Source of the DNA: Paucilactobacillus hokkaidonensis JCM 18461
GTDB lineage: Bacteria > Bacillota > Bacilli > Lactobacillales > Lactobacillaceae
Reading direction: 5' to 3'
Assembly (NCBI RefSeq): GCF_000829395.1
Contig: NZ_AP014680.1
Coordinates: 248,001 to 312,000, forward strand
Length of the DNA stretch: 64,000 bases
Shown here: positions 26,841 through 36,228 of the stretch, in pieces
Layout: the number at the start of each line of letters is the position of its first letter
How positions within the stretch are numbered: position 1 is the first letter of the stretch
Made by a program: the position numbers and the translations under genes
Notes under the pieces: model-generated
What the model was told of the DNA's origin: nothing
Databases searched by the model: none
What the model saw: only the letters and a program-made list of their open reading frames with translations

Positions 26841-26858
26841 GTTTTAATGAATTTAGTT

Positions 26859-26910
26859 ACAAAAGGGATAAAGTTGTTATCAGGCCTGATAACAGTTTTA
26901 TCCCTTTTGT
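26859..26910 (+). terminator. Strong terminator after the adhesin gene
   Basis: ACAAAAGGGATAAA at 26859-26872 pairs perfectly with TTTATCCCTTTTGT at 26897-26910. An inner perfect palindrome, GTTATCAGGCCTGATAAC (26876-26893), extends the hairpin. Confidence 0.88.
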
Positions 26911-27003
26911 TCTATGAGATTTTGCGTGTTATATTTCAATTTTTAATTTGAATAATGATTAATGTTATAATGCCAAGGAGAAGAAGTTGAGGAGGATTTT
27001 GGT

Positions 27004-28065
27004 TTGATTAATGCGTGGCAAAGGTTTATCAATAATGTTAAGTTACGACGGTTTTGTGTTTTAATTTTAATTATTTTTATATTATGGTTGGCGCGGTCAA
27101 TCATGAGTATTGTGCTATTAACGTTTATTTTTACGTTTTTGGTGGTGCACTTAGTTCATTTTATTCAACGTTATTTTAAATTACCGAGTGTGCTAATTGT
27201 AATTGTTACGTACGCAGTTCTATTTGCCGCACTTTATTTTGGGATAACTAACTATTTGCCGAAATTGATTACGCAAATTGTTAGGATGACAACTTCGCTC
27301 ATTGATTTTTATCAAAATCCAGATCGCAATACGTATGAACTATTTAAATTTGTCACGAATTATATTGGTTCATCTGGGATTACAGAACAGTTTAAAAAGG
27401 GTGTCGGACTAGTCTTTACGTATATTACTAGTGTTGGATCTATGGGTGTGACATTTGTTTTATCATTAATTTTGAGTTTCTTTTATTCGATTGAGCTTAA
27501 ACAGATGAATTCATTTTCCCATTTATTTTTGGATAGTGAATTTGGCTGGTTCTTCCAAGATTTAGCTTTCTTTGGTCATAAATTTGTGAATACATTTGGG
27601 GTGGTACTGGAGGCACAGTTTTTTATTGCCATTTGTAACACTGCAATTACGACGGTTATTTTAATTTTTATGGGAATGCCACAAATTATGGCACTAGCGA
27701 TTATGATTTTTATCTTGAGTTTAATTCCAGTTGCCGGAGTCATTGTTTCGTGCATTCCACTTAGTATTATCGGATATTCTGTTGGTGGAATTCGAGATGT
27801 CGTTTATATTTTAATTATGATTACGGCTGTCCATATGTTAGAAGCGTATGTGCTGAACCCTAAATTTATGTCGAGTCGAACGGAGCTGCCGATCTTTTAT
27901 ACTTTCGTAGTATTGCTGGTTAGTGAGCGATTATTCGGAGTTTGGGGCTTAATCGTGGGGGTTCCGATTTTTACATTCCTACTAGATATCCTTGGGGTGA
28001 AATCGATTCCGCGTCCTAAACGGAGACTAAGGCGACCACATTCGAAGATAAAACCAGGAAATTAA
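27004..28065 (+). CDS. AI-2E family (PerM-like) transporter
   Basis: A 353-residue membrane protein with about eight helices in the AI-2E/PerM arrangement: paired N-terminal helices, a soluble stretch near residues 90-140, and C-terminal helices with MALAIMIFILSLIPVAGVIVS and the conserved VLNPKFMSSRTELP segment. TTG 27004 is used because GGAGG ends eight bases before it. Members are thought to be permeases of varied substrates; no autoinducer role can be inferred. It stands alone between the adhesin and phosphoglycerate mutase genes. Confidence 0.85.
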   Translation: MINAWQRFINNVKLRRFCVLILIIFILWLARSIMSIVLLTFIFTFLVVHLVHFIQRYFKLPSVLIVIVTYAVLFAALYFGITNYLPKLITQIVRMTTSLIDFYQNPDRNTYELFKFVTNYIGSSGITEQFKKGVGLVFTYITSVGSMGVTFVLSLILSFFYSIELKQMNSFSHLFLDSEFGWFFQDLAFFGHKFVNTFGVVLEAQFFIAICNTAITTVILIFMGMPQIMALAIMIFILSLIPVAGVIVSCIPLSIIGYSVGGIRDVVYILIMITAVHMLEAYVLNPKFMSSRTELPIFYTFVVLLVSERLFGVWGLIVGVPIFTFLLDILGVKSIPRPKRRLRRPHSKIKPGN

Positions 28066-28141
28066 TAGAAATTACTTTCGGTTTTATGAATTTCAGAGTA
28101 AAATGATAATGATAATATGAAAGAAAGAGGTCATTGATAAC

Positions 28142-28828
28142 ATGGCAAAACTTGTATTGATTCGTCACGGACAAAGTGAATGGAACCTATCTAACCAATT
28201 TACTGGTTGGGTGGATGTTGATTTAAGTGAAGAAGGCGTTCAACAGGCTAAAAACGCCGGTGCTGCAATCAAAAAAGCAGGCATCGAGTTTGACTATGCG
28301 TATACTTCAGTTTTAACACGTGCCATTAAGACATTGCACTATGCTTTGGAAGGATCCGATCAACTTTGGGTTCCAGAAACAAAGACATGGCGTTTAAACG
28401 AACGTCATTACGGTGCATTGCAAGGCCAAAACAAAGCTGAAGCTGCTAAAAAGTGGGGCGACGATCAAGTTCATACATGGCGTCGTTCATACGATGTATT
28501 ACCTCCATTGTTGGATGCAAATGATGAAGGCTCAGCTGCAAAGGACCGTCGTTATGCTAACTTGGATCCTCGCTTGATCCCTGGTGGTGAAAACTTAAAG
28601 GTTACGTTGGAACGTGTTATGCCTTTATGGGAAGATGAAATTGCTCCTAAGTTACTTGATGGTCAAAACATCATTATCGCCGCACATGGTAATTCATTGC
28701 GTGCATTGAGCAAGTATATCGAACAAATCTCAGACGAAGACATTATCAGCTTGGAAATGGCAACTGGCCAACCAGTTGTTTATGACTTTGATGAGAAGTT
28801 GAATGTACTGGGTAAGGAAAAATACTAA
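28142..28828 (+). CDS. gpmA: 2,3-bisphosphoglycerate-dependent phosphoglycerate mutase
   Basis: It interconverts 3- and 2-phosphoglycerate in glycolysis. The 228 residues begin [14 protein letters not shown], with the phospho-His in RHG, followed by [13 protein letters not shown], the [13 protein letters not shown] motif and the second catalytic His in [12 protein letters not shown]. Length and motifs are standard. AAAGAGG lies before ATG 28142. It is a single-gene unit followed by the long hairpin at 28838. Confidence 0.95.
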   Translation: MAKLVLIRHGQSEWNLSNQFTGWVDVDLSEEGVQQAKNAGAAIKKAGIEFDYAYTSVLTRAIKTLHYALEGSDQLWVPETKTWRLNERHYGALQGQNKAEAAKKWGDDQVHTWRRSYDVLPPLLDANDEGSAAKDRRYANLDPRLIPGGENLKVTLERVMPLWEDEIAPKLLDGQNIIIAAHGNSLRALSKYIEQISDEDIISLEMATGQPVVYDFDEKLNVLGKEKY

Positions 28829-28837
28829 ATTAAAATA

Positions 28838-28956
28838 GAGTGCAAACTAACTTGTTTAGCTTGCGTGGTGTAAAGACAAGGCCACCATTATGTTTCGTAC
28901 TTTGAAGCATGATGGTGGCCTTGGTTTTACACTCAGCCAGCTGAGTCAGTTTGCAC
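28838..28956. repeat. Long nested hairpin, copy A of an intergenic hairpin family
   Basis: Four stems nest. GTGCAAACT (28840-28848) pairs with AGTTTGCAC (28948-28956); TTAGCT pairs with AGCTGA with one G-U; GTGTAAA (28868-28874) pairs with TTTACAC (28926-28932); CAAGGCCACCAT (28877-28888) pairs with ATGGTGGCCTTG (28912-28923). It lies between convergent genes, directly after the gpmA stop. It shares a fixed sequence framework with the hairpin at 55493. Confidence 0.75.
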
Positions 28957-29008
28957 GATTGATCAGTAAAAAATGGTACTAAACTAAAATCTAAATGTAT
29001 GAGAATTT

Positions 29009-29053
29009 AAAAATCACATCTAGTGTAACTTGCGCGCTAAATGTGATTTTTAG
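29009..29053. terminator. Bidirectional terminator
   Basis: AAAAATCACAT at 29009-29019 pairs with ATGTGATTTTT at 29041-29051. The stem has A-runs on the left and T-runs on the right, so it can stop both the gpmA side and the convergent PIN gene. Confidence 0.75.
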
Positions 29054-29092
29054 TATTAAGTTAAATATCAATTGTTTGATAGTATCAGCTGG

Positions 29093-29587
29093 TTAATTGG
29101 CCACAAAATTATTTTCTGCTAAAAATGTCCAAAAGTTCATTGTTGGTACATTAAACTCATTGGCAACAAAGGGGATTTTTGGTTCATTATCAGATTTATT
29201 TCCGTTAGGACCAGTACTTCTTTCATCGGTCAGAATAGTATATGAATTTTTCATTGCACAAGCAATTAGCCAAGGATCAGCTTTTTCATATTTAGCTGTC
29301 CATTCTTGATAGCCGGCTGCTGTCCATAGATTAGACGCAAGTAAATATTGAGTAATTTGTGTATATTCAGCAATACAATCATCGGCTTTAATAATTTTAT
29401 TTTGATAGTTTTGTTTAGTCCAATTTTTTAAGTCATCATTCTTTGAGGTTAATTCATTGTATACACGATCCAACATATAAAAATGCGGTGTTTGCAGAAA
29501 AAAATGCCATACAACTGGGAAATATTGTTGTCGATAACGGCGGTTGGAGGTAATGAGAATATTTGAGTCTACTAAATAGCCGTTCAT
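29093..29587 (-). CDS. PIN-domain protein of the DUF4411 type (probable toxin)
   Basis: PIN domains are metal-dependent ribonucleases and common toxins. The 164 residues start MNGYLVDSNILITSNRRYR, with the first acidic residue in VDSN, followed by YNELTSKNDDL, KADPWLIACA and a late TDERS segment carrying the other acidic residues. The start overlaps the end of the upstream metalloprotease gene by four bases, so the two are translationally coupled. DUF4411 genes are often seen next to ImmA/IrrE-type genes, and the pair is read here as a toxin-antitoxin-like module. The target is unknown. Confidence 0.82.
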   Translation of the reverse strand: MNGYLVDSNILITSNRRYRQQYFPVVWHFFLQTPHFYMLDRVYNELTSKNDDLKNWTKQNYQNKIIKADDCIAEYTQITQYLLASNLWTAAGYQEWTAKYEKADPWLIACAMKNSYTILTDERSTGPNGNKSDNEPKIPFVANEFNVPTMNFWTFLAENNFVAN

Positions 29588-30690
29588 ACTAGGGCCTCAC
29601 GTTCATTAAAAGTTTCAATCGTTTTATCTAACATTTTATAGCTGATTCCAATTAAAGTTGCAGCCTGTGTTGGCTGTATAGTACCTGTTTCTTGCGCGGA
29701 TACGAGTGCGTTCATGTATCTTTTATCGTTTAGTGTGAGTGCATTATTGTATGGATTTCCACCAGAGCTTTTTTTTAATGATCCGGAATTAGATAATATT
29801 GCTACTTCGTTAATATTATTAATCAGGCCAATTTCTTGAGCACGGATAGCGGCTGCTTCTGGGCTTGTATTAAAGTATCGAGCTGTTTTATTAATGTCAT
29901 GATTTTTAAAAATATTTTTGAACTTACCTTCGGGCATCAAGAAAGCCGATACAATTTTATTAATGTTGCGTTCCTCGGTAACATCAGTGTCTTTGTCGCT
30001 AAGCAATTCATCCGATCCATGTAAAATATGAATAAATTCATGTATCAGCGAAAAAATCCGGGCCGTATAACTGTCCTTTTGGTTAATAAAGATTAGTGGT
30101 GCGTAGTCGTCAAGTAAAACAAATGCGCGCAGCTCGGATACATCTAATGGTCTCGTCGTACCTAAGCCAGCATTTCCTTTTTGCATATTCAAAATACCTA
30201 AATGCGCTAACTGGTCTCGCAAATCATTAAACAGATCACGTGGCGAGTTAAAGTGATTTAGTGTCAGCAGATTAAGCACAGCATTTAAAGTTTCTGCATT
30301 GTTTAACTTACTGGCACTCCCTACGATCGACAATTTCTGGTTAGCCAAGCCACTTTCTTCTTTAAACCATGACTGTTTACGTCGCATTTCATAGATAATA
30401 TCTCTTACATTGAGGCTTACCTCTGCGGGTACATTTTGCTGAGTGCGGAAGGCCAGCCGAATATCTTCTGTCTTTGGCGGTTTATCAAGGAGAAGGCTTC
30501 CAAATGGTATATGCAACCGGGTAGCAAAAGCCCCAAGTTGTTTGACTGTGGGCTGCAGATATAATTTAGATGATTGTTGAAGCCATTTATTTCTCTGAGT
30601 AATTTCAACCAGCGTATCTTCACCTAAATCAGTTGTTTCGAAGGCCCATTGCTTTAAAGACTCTTTAATTTTTATCCTAGTAGTTGCCAA
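29584..30690 (-). CDS. XRE/ImmA-IrrE-type HTH and metalloprotease protein (probable antitoxin partner)
   Basis: The 368 residues have an N-terminal region of about 65 residues resembling an XRE helix-turn-helix, then an ImmA/IrrE peptidase domain with the zinc motif HEFIH in SLIHEFIHILHGSDE (about residue 220) and a downstream EERNINKIVSAFLMP segment supplying the third ligand region. A C-terminal helical part follows. The TTG start at 30690 has AAAGGAGG eight bases upstream. In such pairs this protein usually represses the operon and neutralises the PIN partner; that role is inferred. Confidence 0.85.
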   Translation of the reverse strand: MATTRIKIKESLKQWAFETTDLGEDTLVEITQRNKWLQQSSKLYLQPTVKQLGAFATRLHIPFGSLLLDKPPKTEDIRLAFRTQQNVPAEVSLNVRDIIYEMRRKQSWFKEESGLANQKLSIVGSASKLNNAETLNAVLNLLTLNHFNSPRDLFNDLRDQLAHLGILNMQKGNAGLGTTRPLDVSELRAFVLLDDYAPLIFINQKDSYTARIFSLIHEFIHILHGSDELLSDKDTDVTEERNINKIVSAFLMPEGKFKNIFKNHDINKTARYFNTSPEAAAIRAQEIGLINNINEVAILSNSGSLKKSSGGNPYNNALTLNDKRYMNALVSAQETGTIQPTQAATLIGISYKMLDKTIETFNEREALV

Positions 30691-30713
30691 TTTAGAAGCC
30701 TCCTTTCACAATT

Positions 30714-30743
30714 ATTATAACTGAACAGATGTTTGCGTGTAAA
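30714..30743 (-). promoter_or_regulatory. Sigma-A type promoter of the ImmA/PIN operon
   Basis: On the minus strand TTTACA (30738-30743) and TATAAT (30714-30719) are separated by 18 bases, close to consensus. It lies just upstream of the AAAGGAGG and TTG of the metalloprotease gene. Confidence 0.75.
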
Positions 30744-30780
30744 GCAGGGAAACTTTTGAACATGCCTGGAAGTTAGTCAA

Positions 30781-31101
30781 TTAAAATAACGTGGTCCCAT
30801 GGGCGCTACCAACCTTAAATGCAATAATTCCGCCAACAATGATTAGTACTGCAAGACCGACAGGTATGAGCCAAGACCAGCGATTGTTAACTGGTCTTGG
30901 CTGATTTTTATTTTCGGATGATTGTGGTTGAATTTGATGTTCGATATTTTCGTTAGTACTCGAAGATCGTGTCTGTCTTAGTCTTTGAGCCTGAACATTC
31001 CGAGTAATCCGTTTTTTGGCCGTTTCAAATTCGCTCTCATTTGGTTGTCGACCATTTTGATTCTCAAATCTGTGCTGCCATTTTTGCAGTTCATCATTCA
31101 T
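30781..31101 (-). CDS. Small single-pass membrane protein, unknown function
   Basis: A 106-residue protein with a charged, Gln/Arg-rich cytoplasmic N-terminus (about 1-72) and one membrane helix at about 76-98 (WLIPVGLAVLIIVGGIIAF). The N-terminal 35 residues are helical and basic. I recognise no family. It lies upstream of the ImmA/PIN pair on the same strand, but that operon has its own promoter, so it is probably a separate gene. Confidence 0.6.
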   Translation of the reverse strand: MNDELQKWQHRFENQNGRQPNESEFETAKKRITRNVQAQRLRQTRSSSTNENIEHQIQPQSSENKNQPRPVNNRWSWLIPVGLAVLIIVGGIIAFKVGSAHGTTLF

Positions 31102-31279
31102 TGATCATAATTTCCCTTCAGATAACATGTTTTATACATAGCACGAACTATTTACTTATATTGATTATATAATATAGCGTCTTGGATTGCAGATAATAAT
31201 ACTATTATTTTCGTTGATTAGATCAAAGCTCATAATTAAATATTACTCTATTAATAAATGCAATATGTTGTTGCCAACA

Positions 31280-32278
31280 CTAATTGATTGAACTTGTTGA
31301 CTCGCGTTCAACAATTTTAAAGGGCAGGTATTTAGATGTGAATGAGCGTTTTTTTAGTATAAAATCGATGCCCTCAGTTCCCATTGCGTAAAATTGTTGA
31401 GTAACACTGGTGATTCGTGGCCTAACAATATCAACAAGATTGGTACCATCAAAACTAATAATATTTAATTGTACTGGTACCTTAATCCCCATTTTAGTAG
31501 CTGTATTCATTAATCCTACGCCAACAAAATCGCTGGCACATATTACTGCAGTGATGGGTTCTTGCTCACGATAATTTTTCATTGCTTGAACACCGTCATC
31601 GTAGGTACAGTCTCCATATTGAATCCATGCTTTTTTTATTTGTAAGTTGTGATCTTGCATGCATTGTGAGTAACCGGCAATCCGTTGGCTAATTGAGCCA
31701 TCTGCAGGGATACCAGCGATGCCAATCTTTTTATGACCCTTTTTAATTAAAAAATCAGTCGCTGCATATCCCATCTTAAAATTATCAGAGGTCACAAACG
31801 GAAACACTGAATTTTTCACAGATGTGGACAAGCAAACACAAGAGATACCGGCTTCTTTGAGCAGTTGTAAAATGTGATCGTTAAGCTCTAGGGAAACCAA
31901 AATTATGCCCTTCACGGCACGTTCACTGACTGTTTTAATTGCCCGTTCTTGTGAAACTTCGTCTGCATGGCCAGCATGTAATATAAACACATCGAGATTA
32001 TTTTGTACGGCCTGATCCTCAATAGCAGAAATAATGCTATCACTGAAGTTTGATTTGGTATTTGAAACAATCACCGCAATCACGTGGCTTGTGCGCTGGA
32101 CTAGTTCAACAGCAGAAGTGTTTTTAATATAGCCCATTTTGATGGCAGCATTTTGTACTTTTTTAACAGTTTCGCCATTGTGTTCGCCAGTATTCGCTAA
32201 AACTCTCGAAACTGTTGCAATCGACAAATTAGTTTCTTTGGCGATATCTTTAATTGTTATTCGTCCATCATGATCCAT
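31280..32278 (-). CDS. LacI-family transcriptional regulator of the alpha-glucoside genes
   Basis: The 332 residues begin with the LacI helix-turn-helix ITIKDIAKETNLSIATVSRVL and the hinge-helix region, then a periplasmic-binding-protein-like ligand domain (about 60-330). It is divergent from the MFS transporter and GH31 genes, whose promoter holds two TGTAAACGTTTACA sites that fit a LacI-family dimer. It probably represses them until an alpha-glucoside or breakdown sugar binds. The inducer cannot be read from sequence. Confidence 0.88.
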   Translation of the reverse strand: MDHDGRITIKDIAKETNLSIATVSRVLANTGEHNGETVKKVQNAAIKMGYIKNTSAVELVQRTSHVIAVIVSNTKSNFSDSIISAIEDQAVQNNLDVFILHAGHADEVSQERAIKTVSERAVKGIILVSLELNDHILQLLKEAGISCVCLSTSVKNSVFPFVTSDNFKMGYAATDFLIKKGHKKIGIAGIPADGSISQRIAGYSQCMQDHNLQIKKAWIQYGDCTYDDGVQAMKNYREQEPITAVICASDFVGVGLMNTATKMGIKVPVQLNIISFDGTNLVDIVRPRITSVTQQFYAMGTEGIDFILKKRSFTSKYLPFKIVERESTSSIN

Positions 32279-32428
32279 AAATATTCTCTTCCATCTTAAT
32301 ATCCTGGCGTTATTTTAAAATCGGCCGGATAGTGTTATTTATACTTATTCATATATAAAGTTAAGGGCAATTTATTAGGTTAGTCAAGTAATATATCAGA
32401 TTGTCACCAAAAAGTTTCTCTTAAGCCA

Positions 32429-32480
32429 TTGTAAACGTTTACAGAAAGAACTACAATCTTACTGTAAACGTTTACAGTAA
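32429..32480 (+). promoter_or_regulatory. Promoter with two LacI-type/cre-like operators
   Basis: TTGTAA (32429-32434) and TACAAT (32452-32457) are spaced by 17 bases. One operator TGTAAACGTTTACA (32430-32443) covers the -35, and a second (32463-32476) lies at the start region inside a perfect 22-bp palindrome, 32459-32480. Their centres are 33 bp apart, about three helix turns. Both also match the CcpA cre consensus. Confidence 0.85.
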
Positions 32481-32500
32481 ATTCTAAGGAGATGTTCCTT

Positions 32501-33886
32501 TTGGAAAATACACATGATACTAAGGTTTCAATTAACAAAAAACGGCATTCATTACCAAACATAAGTTTAAAAACAATGTTTGCCATCACATTTGGATTTT
32601 GTGGAGTCAATATGGCCTTTTCTTTACAGACATCACAAATGAGTCGTATATTTCAGACGTTAGGAGCAGACCCTAACAAATTAGGGTTCTTCTTCATTTT
32701 TCCACCCCTAATTGGCATGATTATTCAACCGTTGTTAGGTAAATTTTCTGATGGCTTTTGGTCACCTAGATTTGGTCGCCGAATGCCATTACTCATGTTT
32801 TCTGCTCCAATGGCAGCAATAATTATGGTGTTATTGCCTAATGCGGGTTCATTTGGATTTGGTTATGCTTCTATGGGAGCATTAGTATTTGGATCCATTG
32901 CAATTATTTTGATGGATTTATCAAATAATGCTTGTATGCAGCCATTTAGAATGATTATCGGTGATATGGTGAATGAAAATCAGAAAGATAAGGCATGGTC
33001 ATGGCAGCAATCATTTAGTAATCTGGGTGGTGTGTTAGCCAATATTTGTCCCTTTGTTTTAACTTGGATTGGAGTTGCCAACGTTGACAAAAAAGGGGTT
33101 GTGCCACTATCAGTTAGGTTATCATTTTACATTGCCGCTGTTATTTTATTACTTATTTCGGCTTACACAATTCTTTCTGTTAAAGAGTATGATCCTAAAA
33201 CCTATGCACAATATCATAATTTTGATTATAAAGAGAAAAAAGAGAAAAAATCATATTGGACATTAATTAAAGAGGCACCCAAAACTTTTTGGGAAGTTGC
33301 ATTTATTCAGTTCTTTGCTTATTTTGGGATTCAATATTTATGGACTTACACCACTGGTGCGATTGCACAAAACGTTTGGCATACTGCTAATTCTTCATCT
33401 GGTGGTTTTCAGGCCGCTGGTAATTGGTATGGTATTTTAACTTTTGTACAATCAGTTGTTGGAATTTTGTATGGCTTTTTAGTATTATCACGAACGAGCC
33501 AATTTAAACGCAAGTTTTGGTATCGAATTGGACTATTTTGTGGCGGACTTGGGATGATTTGGGTATCCTTGACGCATAATCAATATGCCCTGATCTTGGC
33601 CTTTGTACTAATTGGGGTTTGTTTCTTGACAATGCATACGGAACCATTTGCTATTTTCACAACAGCAACCGATGGCCAAAATGATGGCGCCTATATTGGT
33701 TTGTTCAATGTGTTCATTTGTTTACCTCAAATTATTGCATCCGTCAGCAGTTTTGTGATATTCCCACTAGTTGGAAATTCAATGGCTGCCATGGTTATGA
33801 TTGGTGGTATATCATGGTTAATAGGTGCAGCTTTGATGAGTGTTATTAAAACAGATAGTCATGTTAAGAGTGAAACCATCAATTAA
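32501..33886 (+). CDS. MFS oligosaccharide/sugar:cation symporter
   Basis: A 461-residue transporter with about twelve helices. GKFSDGFWSPRFGRRMPLL between helices 2 and 3 is the MFS signature in the form seen in GPH/SLC45-like maltose and sucrose carriers. TTG 32501 is preferred because AAGGAG lies nine bases before it; the in-frame ATG 32492 directly abuts that site. It is followed 20 bases later by the GH31 alpha-glucosidase, so it likely imports an alpha-glucoside that the next enzyme cleaves. Confidence 0.87.
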   Translation: MENTHDTKVSINKKRHSLPNISLKTMFAITFGFCGVNMAFSLQTSQMSRIFQTLGADPNKLGFFFIFPPLIGMIIQPLLGKFSDGFWSPRFGRRMPLLMFSAPMAAIIMVLLPNAGSFGFGYASMGALVFGSIAIILMDLSNNACMQPFRMIIGDMVNENQKDKAWSWQQSFSNLGGVLANICPFVLTWIGVANVDKKGVVPLSVRLSFYIAAVILLLISAYTILSVKEYDPKTYAQYHNFDYKEKKEKKSYWTLIKEAPKTFWEVAFIQFFAYFGIQYLWTYTTGAIAQNVWHTANSSSGGFQAAGNWYGILTFVQSVVGILYGFLVLSRTSQFKRKFWYRIGLFCGGLGMIWVSLTHNQYALILAFVLIGVCFLTMHTEPFAIFTTATDGQNDGAYIGLFNVFICLPQIIASVSSFVIFPLVGNSMAAMVMIGGISWLIGAALMSVIKTDSHVKSETIN

Positions 33887-33906
33887 TGAAAGGAAGCAGT
33901 TAATAT

Positions 33907-36216
33907 ATGTCTAGTCAGTCAATTGAATTTGAAGATAAAAACCAGCAAATTACATTGCATAATGATGATAATACCTTACAGTTAACAATCTTGGAACCAG
34001 ATATTATCCAAGTTTTCCAGGATCATAATAAAAGTAAAAATTCATATGCCATTGAAGGTAATAAACAGGAAAAAGTTGAATATCAGGTAGTAAAAAAGGA
34101 TCATTATATTGAAGTTACCACTAGTGCACTTTGTATCCAGGTCGATGCGGCTTTAAAAGTAGATGTGTACGATGCTACTGGTAATCCCCTAATTATTGAT
34201 TATCGTGGTGAACGCCAATCAATTAATAAGACTGTGGATGAGGCCCATAAAAAAATTGTCCGATCTGAGGGCCATGAGGTTTCTACATTAAGCCATAAGG
34301 ATGATACGTATTATGAAGTGGTTAAGTCATTAGATGATGACGAACAATTTTATGGATTGGGCGATAAAACCGGGTACCTTAACAAGCGTGGTTATGAGTA
34401 TGATAACTGGAATTACGACGAACCGCGACCACATATTGAGAGCTTCACGCATTTATATAAATCTATTCCAGTTATGTTTGGTTTGAAGAATGGTCATCCC
34501 TATGGGTTATTTTTTGACAATACTTATCGTAGTCATTTTGATATGGGCAAGGAAAGTCCTAATTACTATTACTATTCTGCTGTAGATGGAAATTTAAATT
34601 ATTATATTTTAGGCGGAACCAGCTTGAAGGCAGTTATTTCAAATTATACTTACTTAACAGGTAGAGTACCATTGCCCCAAAAATGGATGTTAGGTTATCA
34701 ACAATCGCGCTGGGGCTACAGTATGAGCCAAGAGCGAGTGCAAGAAATTGTGGATAAGTTTGCTGAGTATCATCTACCCCTTGAAGCAATTCATTTTGAT
34801 ATTGACTATATGGTTGGTTATCGGGTATTTACCTGGGATACTGACAAGTTTAAGCATCCCAAACAATTTTTAAATGATTTAAAGAGTAAGGGCGTTCGAG
34901 TGATTCCAATTTTAGATCCCGGTGTCAAACAAGATGATAATTATGATATTTACCAAGAGGGGTTAAAAAAAGGCTATTTTGCCAAGAATCCTGATGGCAG
35001 TGTTTATATTAATCGAGTTTGGCCAGGTAAATCGGCTTTTCCTGATTTTGGTAATCCTGATGTGCGAACCTGGTGGGGTCAACACTGTAAATTCTTATTA
35101 GATACTGGTGCTGCTGGAATCTGGATTGATATGAATGAGCCTGCAACGTTTGATGGCAATATGCCGGAAGAGGTTGTCATGACAGATGAAGATCAGCAAT
35201 CCAATCTGAAACAATTAAACAATGTTTATGGCCATAATATGGCTCGTGCCACGTATGATGGTATTAAATCAGCTACTGGCAAACGACCTTACGTTATTAC
35301 TCGTGCGGCATATGCTGGAACTCAAAAGTATTCTACGATTTGGACCGGCGACAATCAAAGTTTATGGCCTCATTTGCAGATGATGATTCCACAACTAAGT
35401 AATTTAGGACTCAGTGGCTTTAGTTTTGCGGGAACTGATATTGGCGGCTTTAGTGCTGACACGACTCCTGAATTATTGACTCGCTGGATCGAAGCGGCAA
35501 TTTTTAGCCCATTACTGCGTAACCACAGTGCCTTACAGGTGCGGGATCAAGAGCCGTGGGTGTTTGGTGAGCAAGTATTGTCGATTTATCGTAAGTATCT
35601 TCATTTGCGATATCATTTCATTCCTTATTTGTATGATTGTTTTGCTCAAGAAACTAAGGATGGTTTACCAGTTCTACGACCATTGGTATTGAATTACGAT
35701 GACGATGCTAATGTGCGAAATTTGAACGATGAATATATGGTCGGTGATCGTATTTTAGTTGCACCAATTGTCCAACAAGGTCAAACTGTTCGTTCAGTTT
35801 ATTTACCACAGGGAGATTGGCTTGATTTATGGAGTGGTGTTCAATATGGTGGTAAAAATAATATCATTGTTGAGGCACCTATTGATAAGTTACCAGTATT
35901 TATTAAAATGAACAGTATTTTACCATGGGGGCAGTTTGTTGAACATATCAGTGAACAGCCAGACGAGACGATGACCTTTAGATTGTTTGGCAATAGTGGC
36001 AGTTACAAGCATTATCAAGATGATGGGGTTGACTTTGAATATGAAAACGGACAATACAATTTGTATCAAGTTACCGTCACTACAGATGGTGAAGCCAGCG
36101 TCACTTTAACAAATAATGGATTTGCACCAGTCTACAAGTATATCTATCTTGAACTTCCAAATAAAAAGCTAACTTTTGAATATGATGAAAAAAATAAAAA
36201 GTATTCGGTAGCTTGA
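33907..36216 (+). CDS. Glycoside hydrolase family 31 alpha-glucosidase
   Basis: It hydrolyses alpha-linked glucosides in the cytoplasm (no signal peptide). The 769 residues have an N-terminal beta domain, the catalytic barrel with the nucleophile Asp in GIWIDMNEPATF, the acid/base Asp in WTGDNQSLWPHL, the HFDIDYM segment and the RNHSAL loop, then C-terminal beta domains. All catalytic residues are visible. GAAAGGAAG precedes ATG 33907. With the upstream transporter and the LacI regulator it forms an inducible alpha-glucoside utilisation unit; alpha-xylosidase activity is an alternative within GH31. Confidence 0.93.
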   Translation: MSSQSIEFEDKNQQITLHNDDNTLQLTILEPDIIQVFQDHNKSKNSYAIEGNKQEKVEYQVVKKDHYIEVTTSALCIQVDAALKVDVYDATGNPLIIDYRGERQSINKTVDEAHKKIVRSEGHEVSTLSHKDDTYYEVVKSLDDDEQFYGLGDKTGYLNKRGYEYDNWNYDEPRPHIESFTHLYKSIPVMFGLKNGHPYGLFFDNTYRSHFDMGKESPNYYYYSAVDGNLNYYILGGTSLKAVISNYTYLTGRVPLPQKWMLGYQQSRWGYSMSQERVQEIVDKFAEYHLPLEAIHFDIDYMVGYRVFTWDTDKFKHPKQFLNDLKSKGVRVIPILDPGVKQDDNYDIYQEGLKKGYFAKNPDGSVYINRVWPGKSAFPDFGNPDVRTWWGQHCKFLLDTGAAGIWIDMNEPATFDGNMPEEVVMTDEDQQSNLKQLNNVYGHNMARATYDGIKSATGKRPYVITRAAYAGTQKYSTIWTGDNQSLWPHLQMMIPQLSNLGLSGFSFAGTDIGGFSADTTPELLTRWIEAAIFSPLLRNHSALQVRDQEPWVFGEQVLSIYRKYLHLRYHFIPYLYDCFAQETKDGLPVLRPLVLNYDDDANVRNLNDEYMVGDRILVAPIVQQGQTVRSVYLPQGDWLDLWSGVQYGGKNNIIVEAPIDKLPVFIKMNSILPWGQFVEHISEQPDETMTFRLFGNSGSYKHYQDDGVDFEYENGQYNLYQVTVTTDGEASVTLTNNGFAPVYKYIYLELPNKKLTFEYDEKNKKYSVA

Positions 36217-36228
36217 TTAGTTATTAGT

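Noticed and set aside
28838-28956. Simple terminator for gpmA
   Set aside because: It has no T-run at its 3' edge and far more structure than needed; a normal terminator lies at 29009-29053.
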